Positions 6,814 through 15,130 of a DNA stretch of 20,319 bases are shown here, piece after piece. Position 1 is the first letter of the stretch. Every line of letters starts with the position of its first letter. The notes beneath the pieces are model-generated. The model ran no database searches. It was not told where the DNA came from and worked only from the letters and a program-made list of their open reading frames with translations. A program made the translations under genes and the position numbers. Source of the stretch: an uncultured Alphaproteobacteria bacterium (GTDB taxonomy: Bacteria > Pseudomonadota > Alphaproteobacteria > RF32 > CAG-239); NCBI GenBank assembly GCA_910585375.1, contig CAJUCZ010000028.1:1-20319 (forward strand). The letters run 5' to 3'.

Positions 6814-7935
6814 TTAAAAGCTCAGGCTCGCGCCGGTCACAAAAGCATAACCCTGATTATTGTGTTCAATATCCCGATTCTCTCCCCGAAACTTGGCAAA
6901 AGAACCAATAGCGTAAAGGTCAAGATACTTGTTTACCTGAAAACTGTTGGACAGGATGACAATCTGGTCATAATTACGGGTATTCTCGGCTTTTGAGTTT
7001 AAGTAGGATAAGCTCGCACGGTATGGTCCGAATTCATAACCGATTCCCACATCCCAGGCCCGTCCTTCGCGATAATTATCAAACAATGCGGGCAGATCTT
7101 TTTTCCTGCTTCTTGCCGATAACGGAGTATCATGGCCGTCAACATAAGTCTTGCGCCAGCTTCCGCCAATGTTCCAGTTGCCGCGTGCCAGATTGAGCCC
7201 AAGTGAAAACTCTTTGTCATTATCATGAAATTCGGCAAATCCGGCAGACGAGGCCATATCGGCAAACCCCAAATCCAAACTGTTATAAACCGCTGCGGCA
7301 TAACCATCTTTTTTTGCGTACCGCGCGTCTTTGTTGACCAGTCCGCGCCGGTTATAAGTATCAGGAATATAAGAAAAACCAAGCAGGGTATTATAAAATT
7401 CCGGCGTAATGTAGCTGATTTTCGGTGCCACGCCGTCTGTATTGATATCCGTAGAGTTCAATGTGGCAAAATAAGCTTCTTTAGATGTTCTTTTCCAGTT
7501 GGGATTGCGGATAAAGTCAACAATATCACTGTCATTCACTTTTAACGGGCCGTAAGACGGAGCGCCGACATGAAACTGTTTGGCAACGTTAAAAGTCTGC
7601 CCGCCCATCAAACGGCCGTACGGGCTGTCAAAAATACCATAAGCTTCCTCACCCCATGCACCTTGATTGTAGTTTTTCAGTTCATGGTCAATTCCGCCCA
7701 TAAGATCAAGATTAAGACTGAAAACGTAATCATCGTTAAAATCATACCGCGCTTCAAATCCTGCTTCAAAGTCTCCGGTGGCATTTTGCTTGGAATCAAC
7801 ATCTTCAAAACGCTTTTCGGCATCGGTGTATCCGTACAATCCGGTTGCCCGTCCATAAGTATTAAAGGAAAATTCGGCCTGCGCCGGAAAAGCAAAAAGA
7901 CCAATACCGATCAAAGCGGATAAAAATGTTTTCAT
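6814..7935 (-). CDS. General bacterial porin
   Basis: This 373-residue outer-membrane beta-barrel protein is in the porin size range for 16 strands. A 20-residue signal peptide ends in PAQA. The mature start EFSFNTYGRATGLYGY is typical of trimeric Gram-negative porins. Alternating strand segments run through the protein (for example YVFSLNLDLMGG and WDVGIGYEFGPYRASLSYL), as does YGRLMGGQTFNVAK, which resembles the L3/eyelet region. The last residue is Phe (GASLSF), the BAM recognition signal. It would admit small solutes. It heads an operon with the response regulator, which could be an autoregulator of its expression. Confidence 0.93.
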   Translation of the reverse strand: MKTFLSALIGIGLFAFPAQAEFSFNTYGRATGLYGYTDAEKRFEDVDSKQNATGDFEAGFEARYDFNDDYVFSLNLDLMGGIDHELKNYNQGAWGEEAYGIFDSPYGRLMGGQTFNVAKQFHVGAPSYGPLKVNDSDIVDFIRNPNWKRTSKEAYFATLNSTDINTDGVAPKISYITPEFYNTLLGFSYIPDTYNRRGLVNKDARYAKKDGYAAAVYNSLDLGFADMASSAGFAEFHDNDKEFSLGLNLARGNWNIGGSWRKTYVDGHDTPLSARSRKKDLPALFDNYREGRAWDVGIGYEFGPYRASLSYLNSKAENTRNYDQIVILSNSFQVNKYLDLYAIGSFAKFRGENRDIEHNNQGYAFVTGASLSF

Positions 7936-7965
7936 AATGTGTTATCCCAAGTTATAAACAATCTG

Positions 7966-7995
7966 ATTTTAAGTCCGCAATAATAATTTAGTCAA
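7966..7995 (-). promoter_or_regulatory. Candidate porin promoter
   Basis: On the minus strand, TTGACT (7995-7990) and TAAAAT (7971-7966) are 18 bases apart. Transcription would start about 25 bases before the porin ATG. The region between porin and nadE (7936-8088) is very AT-rich and carries divergent promoters. Confidence 0.45.
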
Positions 7996-8035
7996 CTTAA
8001 ATATAAGGCATAAAATAAATCTTTAAACTATATTC

Positions 8036-8064
8036 TTGATAAAAATTGAAAGAGATTTTATATA
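8036..8064 (+). promoter_or_regulatory. Candidate nadE promoter
   Basis: TTGATA (8036-8041) and TATATA (8059-8064) are separated by 17 bases. They lie about 25 bases upstream of the nadE ATG, which also has a GGAG/AGG ribosome site. Confidence 0.5.
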
Positions 8065-8088
8065 AAAGGAAATAAAGGGAGAACAGGA

Positions 8089-8880
8089 ATGAAAGAAATT
8101 TGGGAACAACTTTGCCGTGAATTGAAAAACTACTGCCTGCAGAATGGCTTTAGCGATGTTATCCTTGGGCTTTCAGGCGGGCTGGATTCGGCCATTACCG
8201 CTGTTCTGGCTGCAGATGCGCTGGGGCCGGAACACGTTCACGCCGTGATGATGCGTACCAAATATACCTCCAAGCTCAGTTTGTTGATTGCCAAAAAAAT
8301 AGCAAAATATAATGCCATAGATTATAAAGTTCTGAAGATTCAAAAACTTGTTGACAATCAGGAAAAGTTTTTGACCGAGGCCTTTGGCACACAGCCGAAT
8401 GCTTTAGTGATGGAAAACCTGCAGGCGCGCGAACGTGGCAAAATTCTCATGGCTTATGCCAACCAATACAATTATCTTGTTTTGGCCTGTGGCAATAAAT
8501 CAGAGGCGGCTATGGGATATTGCACGCTGTATGGCGATACCTGCGGTGGTCTGATGCCGGTTGGCGACCTGTATAAAAGCCAGATTTTTGAACTGGCCAA
8601 ATGGCGCAACAAAATTTCCGCCGCCCTTCCGAAAGAAGTTATTGAGCGGGCTCCCAGCGCTGAACTGGCTGAAAACCAAAAAGACGAAGACACGTTGCCG
8701 CCGTATGCTATTTTGGATAAAATTTTGAAAATGTATATTGACGGACAGAAATCTCAAAAAGACATTATCGCAGCCGGCTTTGATGATAAAATGACGGAAT
8801 GGGTAATTAAACGCTATAAGCAACAGAATTTCAAACGCCGGCAAATGCCTCCGGCTGTTGAAATAAAGAATATCGGCTGA
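8089..8880 (+). CDS. nadE: NAD+ synthetase, synthetase domain only
   Basis: NadE performs the last step of NAD+ synthesis by amidating nicotinic acid adenine dinucleotide with ATP. The 263-residue protein has the PP-loop SGGLDS at residues 29-34, ENLQARERGKILMAYAN (109-125), GNKSEAAMGYCTLYGD (135-150), GDLYKSQIFELAKW and the late RAPSAELAENQKDEDTLPPY. The residue pattern resembles the C-terminal half of glutamine-dependent NadE, but no nitrilase/glutaminase domain is fused. The preceding 150 bases are AT-rich promoter DNA with no trace of one. It should use ammonia, or an amidotransferase encoded elsewhere. It is monocistronic, with its own promoter and terminator. Confidence 0.94.
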   Translation: MKEIWEQLCRELKNYCLQNGFSDVILGLSGGLDSAITAVLAADALGPEHVHAVMMRTKYTSKLSLLIAKKIAKYNAIDYKVLKIQKLVDNQEKFLTEAFGTQPNALVMENLQARERGKILMAYANQYNYLVLACGNKSEAAMGYCTLYGDTCGGLMPVGDLYKSQIFELAKWRNKISAALPKEVIERAPSAELAENQKDEDTLPPYAILDKILKMYIDGQKSQKDIIAAGFDDKMTEWVIKRYKQQNFKRRQMPPAVEIKNIG

Positions 8881-8881
8881 C

Positions 8882-8916
8882 AAAAAAGCACCGTATAACA
8901 AATACGGTGCTTTTTT
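8882..8916. terminator. Strong bidirectional terminator after nadE
   Basis: A perfect 15-bp stem, with arms at 8882-8896 and 8902-8916 and an AACAA loop, is A-rich at the left and T-rich at the right. It therefore works for nadE and for the convergent gene ending at 8920. Confidence 0.93.
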
Positions 8917-8919
8917 ATC

Positions 8920-10506
8920 TCAAAATATCAGTTTGAGTAGAATTTTTTGCTTTTCTTTTCCCTGTTGGCTCATACGGGGTTTAATCTTGGATAACAGATT
9001 TTTGCGTTTGAGCAGGGTCCGGACTTCCATATAGTCGTTATAGCCCAGTGTTATTGTCGTTTCCAGATAGTTTTTTAAAAACAAATATAACCGTTCCTGA
9101 ACTTTGGGATTTTCGGCAAGATAGTCTTTCAACTGCAAAAGTTCTGCAACAATCTCGGCTTGTCTGCTGTATCGCTGCAAAGAAATCATCTTAACAATGT
9201 TGTTCCAAAGATCATCGCTTTCTTTTTCCACAGCCCAGTCAATTGGTGCCAGCGGAGTTTTGTAAAAGTTATAATTCTTCAGAAAAAAGTGCATATGATG
9301 CACAGCTTCTTTTTGCAATTTTTCATGATTTGTTTTTTGCAAAAGCCATAAGGTATGCAAAACGACTTTAACCTGAATGTCGCACAAATTTTCAAATGCT
9401 GTTTTTGTCATAATGACATTAAGCAATTTTCGGCAGAGCAGGGCATCGTGAGAAGATTTTTGCAATATTCTGATAGCGCCCATAAAGGCCATACTCTTGG
9501 TATATTCATTATCACAACGTACAAATTTTGAAATAATCGGGATGGCCTTTTTAACCAAACGGGAATCATTTCCGATAATTTTAAACAATTCTTCCAAACA
9601 AACATTGGCAGCGCCGGATTCTTTATTTAACCCTTCAAGCAGCCAAAATAAAGTTTCTGTCTGCAAATCCAAAGACAGTTGTTTGGCTTTATGTTTAAGA
9701 ACTTTCAAAACATCCTGTGCCAAATCATTGGTCACATTCAGCGGATTCAAATTGCTTATGGCAGATTTGAAGATTTCTTCAAAATCATCAACCGAAATGC
9801 CTGCAAGATTTTTAAAAGAATCAGTCTTGAAGCTTTCTTTAAAATCACTAATCGAAATGCCGGTCAGATACCTGAAAAAAACAGTATTGTTTGACGGATT
9901 CGGACAAGAAGCCAAAAATTTAAGCAATTGCAGATAGTATCGCTTATTTGCGCCGATGATTGATACAATATGAATAAAATCAGCATTAATTAAAAAATCT
10001 GATAAATCCCGCTTTGTCATCTTATCAAGCAAAGTTTCAATCATATCATACAACGGAGGATATTTGGCTGCATGCTCGTAAAGATTATGCAAAGCCCATA
10101 CGTTACCGTTTAAATCCTGAAGTTTCTGCAGTCTGAATAATATCTCCGGCCATTGTTCCGAACAATTTTCATTGTCAAGAATTTGCATCATAGCATTTAT
10201 CGTGACACCGAAAACGCTTTTCATCTCAATTGTCTTGTCAATAATGGCAAAAAATCGATTCCAACATTCGGTTTTGTTCAAATACATTACCTGATTGGCC
10301 AAATGATTGTAAAAACTTACGACATAAATTCCCTTGTTCTCCTGCTGAGCGTTTCCCAGTCCGGAATCTTCCGGCGAGAGTAAAGGTTTCTCATGCAAAA
10401 GCAAATCTTTTGCCCAAAATTCAAATGCTTTTTCTCTGATGTCAATGTCAGAATGGGTGAGCAAAGCAATCAACTCATCCGTTTTTTTTAATTTTTCCTG
10501 TTTCAT
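8920..10506 (-). CDS. Large all-helical protein of unknown function with internal duplication
   Basis: From the ATG at 10506 this encodes 528 residues. A TTG-started extension to 10593 would add only AT-driven sequence and is not preferred. No good Shine-Dalgarno is visible. The protein is predicted to be almost entirely alpha-helical, with repeated amphipathic helix pairs (for example LWLLQKTNHEKLQKEAVHHM and AEIVAELLQLKDYLAENPKV), suggestive of a HEAT/ARM-like solenoid. There is no signal peptide, catalytic motif or known domain that I recognise. Two adjacent 20-residue units (about residues 207-247) are copies of each other. The DNA is noticeably richer in A+T than its neighbours. It is monocistronic and shares the nadE terminator. 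A scaffold or binding role is only a guess. Confidence 0.82.
   Translation of the reverse strand: MKQEKLKKTDELIALLTHSDIDIREKAFEFWAKDLLLHEKPLLSPEDSGLGNAQQENKGIYVVSFYNHLANQVMYLNKTECWNRFFAIIDKTIEMKSVFGVTINAMMQILDNENCSEQWPEILFRLQKLQDLNGNVWALHNLYEHAAKYPPLYDMIETLLDKMTKRDLSDFLINADFIHIVSIIGANKRYYLQLLKFLASCPNPSNNTVFFRYLTGISISDFKESFKTDSFKNLAGISVDDFEEIFKSAISNLNPLNVTNDLAQDVLKVLKHKAKQLSLDLQTETLFWLLEGLNKESGAANVCLEELFKIIGNDSRLVKKAIPIISKFVRCDNEYTKSMAFMGAIRILQKSSHDALLCRKLLNVIMTKTAFENLCDIQVKVVLHTLWLLQKTNHEKLQKEAVHHMHFFLKNYNFYKTPLAPIDWAVEKESDDLWNNIVKMISLQRYSRQAEIVAELLQLKDYLAENPKVQERLYLFLKNYLETTITLGYNDYMEVRTLLKRKNLLSKIKPRMSQQGKEKQKILLKLIF
9767..9886 (-). repeat. Tandem duplication of a 60-base unit inside the helical protein
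   Basis: Units 9767-9826 and 9827-9886 match at about 45 of 60 positions by eye. They encode adjacent 20-residue segments sharing the pattern L-x-GIS-x-x-DF-x-E-x-FK (11 of 20 residues identical). The period is exactly 20 codons, so the frame is kept. Confidence 0.85.
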
Positions 10507-10673
10507 ATTGATATTTGTTAAATGAATAAAAAAATTAAAATACCTCAATAACAAACAATATAATTTTAAGGCATAATAATAAATAAAGTACAATCATATT
10601 AAAAAACTTCCGGCCGAAAAGCAAGAAGTTTGTTAAGGTAAAATTTTGCCGTCAAGCTGATTCTGAAAAAATA

Positions 10674-10702
10674 AAAAGGGAAGATAAAATTCTTCCCCTT
10701 TT
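10674..10702 (-). terminator. Terminator of the nitronate monooxygenase-like gene
   Basis: AAAAGGGAAGA (10674-10684) pairs with TCTTCCCCTTTT (10691-10702) with one bulged base and a six-base loop. On the minus strand it is followed by a T-rich tail. It lies eight bases after the stop. Confidence 0.8.
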
Positions 10703-10709
10703 ATAAAAA

Positions 10710-12098
10710 TTATTCGCCGTTTTTAATCTTTTCAATCAGCTCTTTGACTGACGGAATCCCGTCGCGGTATAACGGGTCAGTTGCAAAGCGGTAAACCTGA
10801 TGCCCGGCAAACAGCAAATGGTCTTTAACGCTGCCGCCGTGCCCGACTTCATACAATGTTTTGTGAATGCAATAAGACCGCGGATCCGGCAACCGTCCGG
10901 TCGTACCCGTAGCCTGTGACCAGGTTGAAAACTGGCATTGTGAAAGGCAGCCCACACAATTGGCGCGATCTTGCTTCATCTGTTTCCAGTCTTCCGGAGT
11001 CATAAAGACCACAGTCTTATCCGGCGTCTCTTTAATCTCGGTCAAACCGGCATTAATCTGGTTCATTGCTTTTTCAGCGTCTTCCGGCCGGATGAAAATC
11101 ATCTTGCTGGCACTTAAGTTCAACGGGTGCGAAAACTCTTCCGTTGCTTCGTCAGAAAAAGCAATCTCGCCTTTTTTACGTTCAATCAGTTTTTCTAAAA
11201 AAGTGTTTTTGATTGCGGAAGAAAAGAAACCGGTCGGACTGAATTTTTGTAAAATCACATCACCTTTCTTAACCTGCAGCATTACTTTTTTCCAGGCATC
11301 GGATACCGGACTCTCTTTGGTAATCATCGGCCGTGTGCCGAACTGAAAAGCAATTTTACCTATGTCCGGATTGTCGATGTAATCTTTCCAGTCACTGAGA
11401 GACCAGACACCGCCGGCCAGAATAATCGGTTTATCCTGCAAACCGAGACTGTTCAACACGCGCCGCAACTCAACCAAACGGTTGTACGGACTTTCCGGTT
11501 TGTTGGGATCTTCGGCGTTGGAAAGGCCGTTGTGACCGCCGGCCAGCCACGGATCCTCATAAACCACGCCACCGAGATATTCCACAAAACGGTTATAGGC
11601 GCGTTTCCACAAAACCTGAAAAGCGCGTGCCGAAGATACAATCGGATAATAATAAACGCCGAAACGGGAAGCCAGCTCACCCAGACGATAAGGTAAACCT
11701 GCGCCGCAGGTCACGCCGTTAATCAGGCCTTTGGCCCTTTCCAGAACACCGGTAAGGATTCTTTCAGAATCCGCCAGTTCCCAAAGCATATTCATATGGA
11801 TTCTTCCGTTGCCCTTGGAAATCTCATGGGCAACCTGAGCCTGAGCAACGCCGCCTTTAATTGCATATTCCACCATTTCTTCATGGCGTTCGGCTCTTTT
11901 TTTCTTAAAAAATTTTTCAATAATGACGTTGCCCATGCTGTCATAAAAATCAGGGCTGACGCCGGAAAATGTTCCCACGCAGTTTTCATGCGCCCAAGCG
12001 CCGGAACTGCGTCCGTCGCTGGCATTAATTCCTTTTCCGCCCTCAATCAAAGGTAAAACCTCTTTTCCTGAAAGCATAATAGGGTTAAGCTTAATCAA
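10710..12098 (-). CDS. Nitronate monooxygenase / 2-nitropropane dioxygenase family flavoprotein
   Basis: This 462-residue protein matches the FMN-dependent TIM-barrel family. Visible segments are GGKGINASDGRSSGAWA near the start, GLINGVTCGAGLP, the VVYEDPWLAGGHNGLSN loop with its histidine, and the phosphate-binding PIILAGGVWSLSDW followed by IAFQFGTRPMIT. The C-terminal NCVGCLSQCQFSTWSQATG has three close cysteines that classical nitronate monooxygenases lack, so this is a longer subgroup and the true substrate is uncertain. The start is probably TTG at 12098: AAGGA sits seven bases upstream, while the next in-frame ATG (12077) has no ribosome site. The protein is cytoplasmic. It ends at its own terminator. 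Confidence 0.85.
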   Translation of the reverse strand: MIKLNPIMLSGKEVLPLIEGGKGINASDGRSSGAWAHENCVGTFSGVSPDFYDSMGNVIIEKFFKKKRAERHEEMVEYAIKGGVAQAQVAHEISKGNGRIHMNMLWELADSERILTGVLERAKGLINGVTCGAGLPYRLGELASRFGVYYYPIVSSARAFQVLWKRAYNRFVEYLGGVVYEDPWLAGGHNGLSNAEDPNKPESPYNRLVELRRVLNSLGLQDKPIILAGGVWSLSDWKDYIDNPDIGKIAFQFGTRPMITKESPVSDAWKKVMLQVKKGDVILQKFSPTGFFSSAIKNTFLEKLIERKKGEIAFSDEATEEFSHPLNLSASKMIFIRPEDAEKAMNQINAGLTEIKETPDKTVVFMTPEDWKQMKQDRANCVGCLSQCQFSTWSQATGTTGRLPDPRSYCIHKTLYEVGHGGSVKDHLLFAGHQVYRFATDPLYRDGIPSVKELIEKIKNGE

Positions 12099-12133
12099 AT
12101 TCGTATCCTTATCTAGATTCTAATACTTTACCA

Positions 12134-12162
12134 CTCTACAACAAAAAATTTAATTTGTAGAG
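12134..12162. promoter_or_regulatory. Inverted repeat upstream of the nitronate monooxygenase-like gene
   Basis: CTCTACAA (12134-12141) and TTGTAGAG (12155-12162) are perfect 8-base inverted arms around an A/T-only centre apart from one C. No T-run follows on either strand, so an operator is more likely than a terminator. It lies 36-64 bases upstream of the TTG start. Confidence 0.4.
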
Positions 12163-12216
12163 CAAAAAATAAAATATTTCTGAATTTTTTTTATACAACG
12201 ATTGGCTATAAAAATT

Positions 12217-13677
12217 TTACGGTGCCAGCTCCAGCAGCCCGATAGGCAGATTATTGATGGAAACCAGCGCAATAACAATACAAAGCAGGGCATAAGCCTG
12301 AAGCATCTGGGTCAGTGCGCGGTTTTTCAGCAATGGAAATTTTTCGCGGTAATGACGATAAAAGGCATTAATTCCCGTCATTACAAAAGTTGTAACAATC
12401 GCTTGCAGGCCCAGCCCGAGGTCTGCTATGGCCGCCGCCGCCGGTTTTAAAATCTGTGAAAGAAAAGTAAAAAACAACATATATAAAACAATGCCGGCAA
12501 TAGTAAAACGCTGGATTTTTGTATCTTCAATAATTTTTTCCGCCTTGTTTTGCTTCAATTTTTCGACCGACAGTTCAGAAATCGCCATTCCTCTGATTTT
12601 TTGCGGTGTTGCTTTTTGCTTTTTAATGTCTTTCATATCAACAAAAAATTTTTCTTCCACCATGCACATTCCACAGCCTTTTGAGGTAAAATAGACGTGA
12701 TTGTGGTCTTTTTTGCAGGTTTTCAGATTGTGCATCAGCTTCCAGAGATGTTCTTGCCACTCATAGGCGCTGGGACGTATGCTGCCTTTGGTAAAAGCGC
12801 GCTCAAAAAGCTCAAGAGTTTTCTTGTCAAAATATTCATGAATACTGTAAGGATGCGGATTCTGGTAACTGTCCGGCCACAAACCGTAAGCATAGTGATA
12901 ATTCTCAATCCGGTTCTGAATGGTTAACGTTTCACCGTCATTTTTTTTCGGAATTCCGGAATAGGGATGAATCCCGTTATTTAAAAGCTTAAAAATCATC
13001 ACGGCCAGAGCAAACTTGTCCTGTTCTTCGCCCATTTCCTCGCAGGAAAGAGCCATGCCTTCCGGATAAATATATTCCTCGCTTACAAATTCTGCCGGAT
13101 AACGGTTTTTTTCGCCTTTAATCGAAAAACCGTCGCAGTCCACCATGGCGACCATCATCGTATCTTTATAAACCGAAACGTTTGACGGCTTAAGGTCAAC
13201 GATATAATGCCCGCATTTATGCAGGGAATTTACCATTGACGCCACATTATAAGCAGCAAAAATCCGGTACGCATACTTTTCCGGCAAATGCAGCTTCCGC
13301 CGAATGGCCTTTTGCATCAAATGGTCAAGGGATACAGCTTCGCTCATGTTAATAAGCGGCATCAGGTAACCTACGCAAAATCCTTTTTCGTCTTCCAAAA
13401 TAGCCTCCGGCCAGGCAATCTGCACATATTGCACGCCGTTTTTTTCCACCGGTTTGATATTTGGATTGTTCTGCAGCATGGCAATAAGTTTTTGCCGGTT
13501 GGTATCACTTTTTTGCTTTTTGTGAAAAATCTTTGCCACGGTTTGGGGCTTGTTTTCAACGCTGAATATTTTTCCGGCCGCTCCGCCGCGGTTAATCATC
13601 TCTTTCAGGCGGATTTGCTCAAACCTTCCGTCGCTGTATAAGGCATTAAAGTCTTTATTTTCTTCCGTATTTTCCAT
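12217..13677 (-). CDS. Membrane-anchored atypical Ser/Thr protein kinase (YegI-like, TerY-P triad)
   Basis: This 486-residue protein has a kinase domain in about residues 20-315. The nucleotide loop is INRGGAAGKIF, the ATP lysine is Lys49 in VAKIF, the catalytic loop is VDLKPSNV (Asp161, Lys163, Asn166), and the metal-binding segment is VDCDGFSI (Asp180/Asp182), a variant of DFG. A Cys/His cluster follows at about 321-338 (C, H, H, then CGMC), like a zinc ribbon. Three hydrophobic spans at about 391-410, 418-436 and 459-480 anchor the C-terminus in the membrane. It lies seven bases after the PP2C gene and is the third gene of the vWA-PP2C-kinase set. Its closest known counterpart is the E. 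coli YegI type. Confidence 0.92.
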   Translation of the reverse strand: MENTEENKDFNALYSDGRFEQIRLKEMINRGGAAGKIFSVENKPQTVAKIFHKKQKSDTNRQKLIAMLQNNPNIKPVEKNGVQYVQIAWPEAILEDEKGFCVGYLMPLINMSEAVSLDHLMQKAIRRKLHLPEKYAYRIFAAYNVASMVNSLHKCGHYIVDLKPSNVSVYKDTMMVAMVDCDGFSIKGEKNRYPAEFVSEEYIYPEGMALSCEEMGEEQDKFALAVMIFKLLNNGIHPYSGIPKKNDGETLTIQNRIENYHYAYGLWPDSYQNPHPYSIHEYFDKKTLELFERAFTKGSIRPSAYEWQEHLWKLMHNLKTCKKDHNHVYFTSKGCGMCMVEEKFFVDMKDIKKQKATPQKIRGMAISELSVEKLKQNKAEKIIEDTKIQRFTIAGIVLYMLFFTFLSQILKPAAAAIADLGLGLQAIVTTFVMTGINAFYRHYREKFPLLKNRALTQMLQAYALLCIVIALVSINNLPIGLLELAP

Positions 13678-13684
13678 TTTTGCC

Positions 13685-14428
13685 TCACAGTTTTGCCCAT
13701 AACAGGGTTTTGTCGTCCTGATTGAGTTTGCGGGCCTGAGCGTTATTCAAGGTGTTTGCCAAAGCGCGGCTGGCTTTTTTCTCCGGTTTTTCCGTCAGCA
13801 AAAAGTCATGTATCGGTAAAATAAAGCCGCTTTCAATTCGGTCAAAGTCTTTTGAAAAAGCAAAGTTTGTCAGTCCGTCGCTCATCAAAAAGATTGTATC
13901 CATGCCTGAAAACTCTGTAAAGCGCAGATTTGCTTTCCAGTTTTTCTGCGTAAAGAAAAAGGTTTCGCAGGAAAAACTGCCGTTTTCGGGCGGAGATGCT
14001 ACAAACTGCTGCGGCATCCCGTCTTTAAAGGCCAAAGCCGCTCCGTCACCGATATGAAAAAAACTGCCTTTTTCGCCGTCATGCACCACACCGACCACCG
14101 TTGCGGCAAAATCATTAATGTGCTCCGGACTTTTGGACTGGTTGAGCCTGTGCCGGCACACTTTGCTGCGGGAAATTTCAATGGCTTTTTTTACTGTTTC
14201 CTTCAACATTCCGGCCGGTGCGTTTTTCAAATGGTCAATCAGGGTTTCGCATACGGTTTTTGCACCGATTTTGCCATATTTGGCAGAACCTGCGCCGTCA
14301 GAAACCACCGCCACAAAATTTTTGCCTTTGCGGCAGAATTTGAAAAAATCCTGACAGGGCAGATTTTTGTGATGATGCATCGGGCCTTTCACACTGGCGG
14401 CCACAACTTTGATTCTTCTATTCTTCAT
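13685..14428 (-). CDS. PP2C-type protein phosphatase of the triad (YegK-like)
   Basis: This 247-residue metal-dependent phosphatase has PP2C metal and catalytic motifs in order: QDFF (Asp27), VVSDGAGSAKYG (Asp44, Gly45), FHIGDGAALAF (Asp128), FLMSDGLTNF (Asp184) and LNQDDKTLLW (Asp238-Asp239). It is soluble with no signal peptide. I start it at ATG 14428, which overlaps the vWA stop by 11 bases and implies coupled translation. A TTG at 14449 would add seven residues and lacks a ribosome site. It should dephosphorylate the adjacent kinase or its targets. Confidence 0.93.
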   Translation of the reverse strand: MKNRRIKVVAASVKGPMHHHKNLPCQDFFKFCRKGKNFVAVVSDGAGSAKYGKIGAKTVCETLIDHLKNAPAGMLKETVKKAIEISRSKVCRHRLNQSKSPEHINDFAATVVGVVHDGEKGSFFHIGDGAALAFKDGMPQQFVASPPENGSFSCETFFFTQKNWKANLRFTEFSGMDTIFLMSDGLTNFAFSKDFDRIESGFILPIHDFLLTEKPEKKASRALANTLNNAQARKLNQDDKTLLWAKL

Positions 14429-15104
14429 CCCAGTCGCCGGTATCTTCAAGCTGATCGGGAATGTTGGGCGCCGCCTTTGAAATACAGGAAACGCTTCGGC
14501 TGAGCCAAAGGAAGAATTCCGTAAATTTCAGTCCGGTCAGACGTTTTGGAGAGTTGATTGAAAATTTTGCCAGTTTTTCAAGGTTGGCTTCCTGCGTACC
14601 CACGGCGTGAATCACCACTTTTTTGTTTTGCTGGGCATATCGGCAGCGCTCTGCGGCCTGTTCCCAGTCATAATCGGTCGGTTCGCCGTCGCTGATTAAG
14701 AAAATCCACGGCCGCTTGGATGTAATGCCGCAGCTGTCATACAAACATTTCTGTTCCTCAATTTTTTTCAGTGCCAGATCCATGGCTTTTCCGAGCGGCG
14801 TAAGACCGCCGGCTTCCATTGTCGGAGCTTCAAAGTTCATGGCGTCCGTCCAGTCGGAAGAAATAATGGCTTCGTCTTTGCCAAAGGCTTTAATAATCAG
14901 CAGCTGCACGCGTGAACTGGCGTCAATGTCGTCTTTCAGTTCGCGTTCCAGAGCTTTCAGTCCGGCATTAAGCTGCTTGATGGGCTCGCCGCGCATTGAG
15001 CCGGAACAGTCCAGCACCAGAACACAGGGCGTCCTCTCATTGGCATTATCGGCAAATTCCACATAAGGAATCATATCTTCGGTAAAATCGTCTTCGGCAA
15101 TCAT
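14418..15104 (-). CDS. TerY/YegL-like von Willebrand factor A protein
   Basis: This 228-residue vWA-domain protein has an intact MIDAS: DCSGS at residues 32-36, Thr102 in GGLTPLG and Asp139 in LISDGEPTD. The opening YVEFADNANERTPCVLVLD and the AVGTQEANLEKLAKFS strand-helix are typical of TerY/YegL. These proteins bind a divalent ion and act as adaptors. In the described TerY-P triads they are coded beside a PP2C phosphatase and a kinase, exactly as here. The ATG has a strong AGGAG site. The C-terminus is acidic (LEDTGDWDEE). It begins 26 bases after the small lipoprotein gene and leads the triad. Confidence 0.93.
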   Translation of the reverse strand: MIAEDDFTEDMIPYVEFADNANERTPCVLVLDCSGSMRGEPIKQLNAGLKALERELKDDIDASSRVQLLIIKAFGKDEAIISSDWTDAMNFEAPTMEAGGLTPLGKAMDLALKKIEEQKCLYDSCGITSKRPWIFLISDGEPTDYDWEQAAERCRYAQQNKKVVIHAVGTQEANLEKLAKFSINSPKRLTGLKFTEFFLWLSRSVSCISKAAPNIPDQLEDTGDWDEE

Positions 15105-15130
15105 TTTAAAAGCTCCTGATTAAAACTTGT

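Noticed and set aside
6993..7923. Long plus-strand frames opposite the porin
   Set aside because: They are antisense shadows with no ribosome sites or recognisable domains.
10507..10593. N-terminal extension of the helical protein
   Set aside because: It begins with TTG, has no ribosome site, and its Tyr/Phe/Leu-rich product simply reflects AT-rich intergenic DNA.
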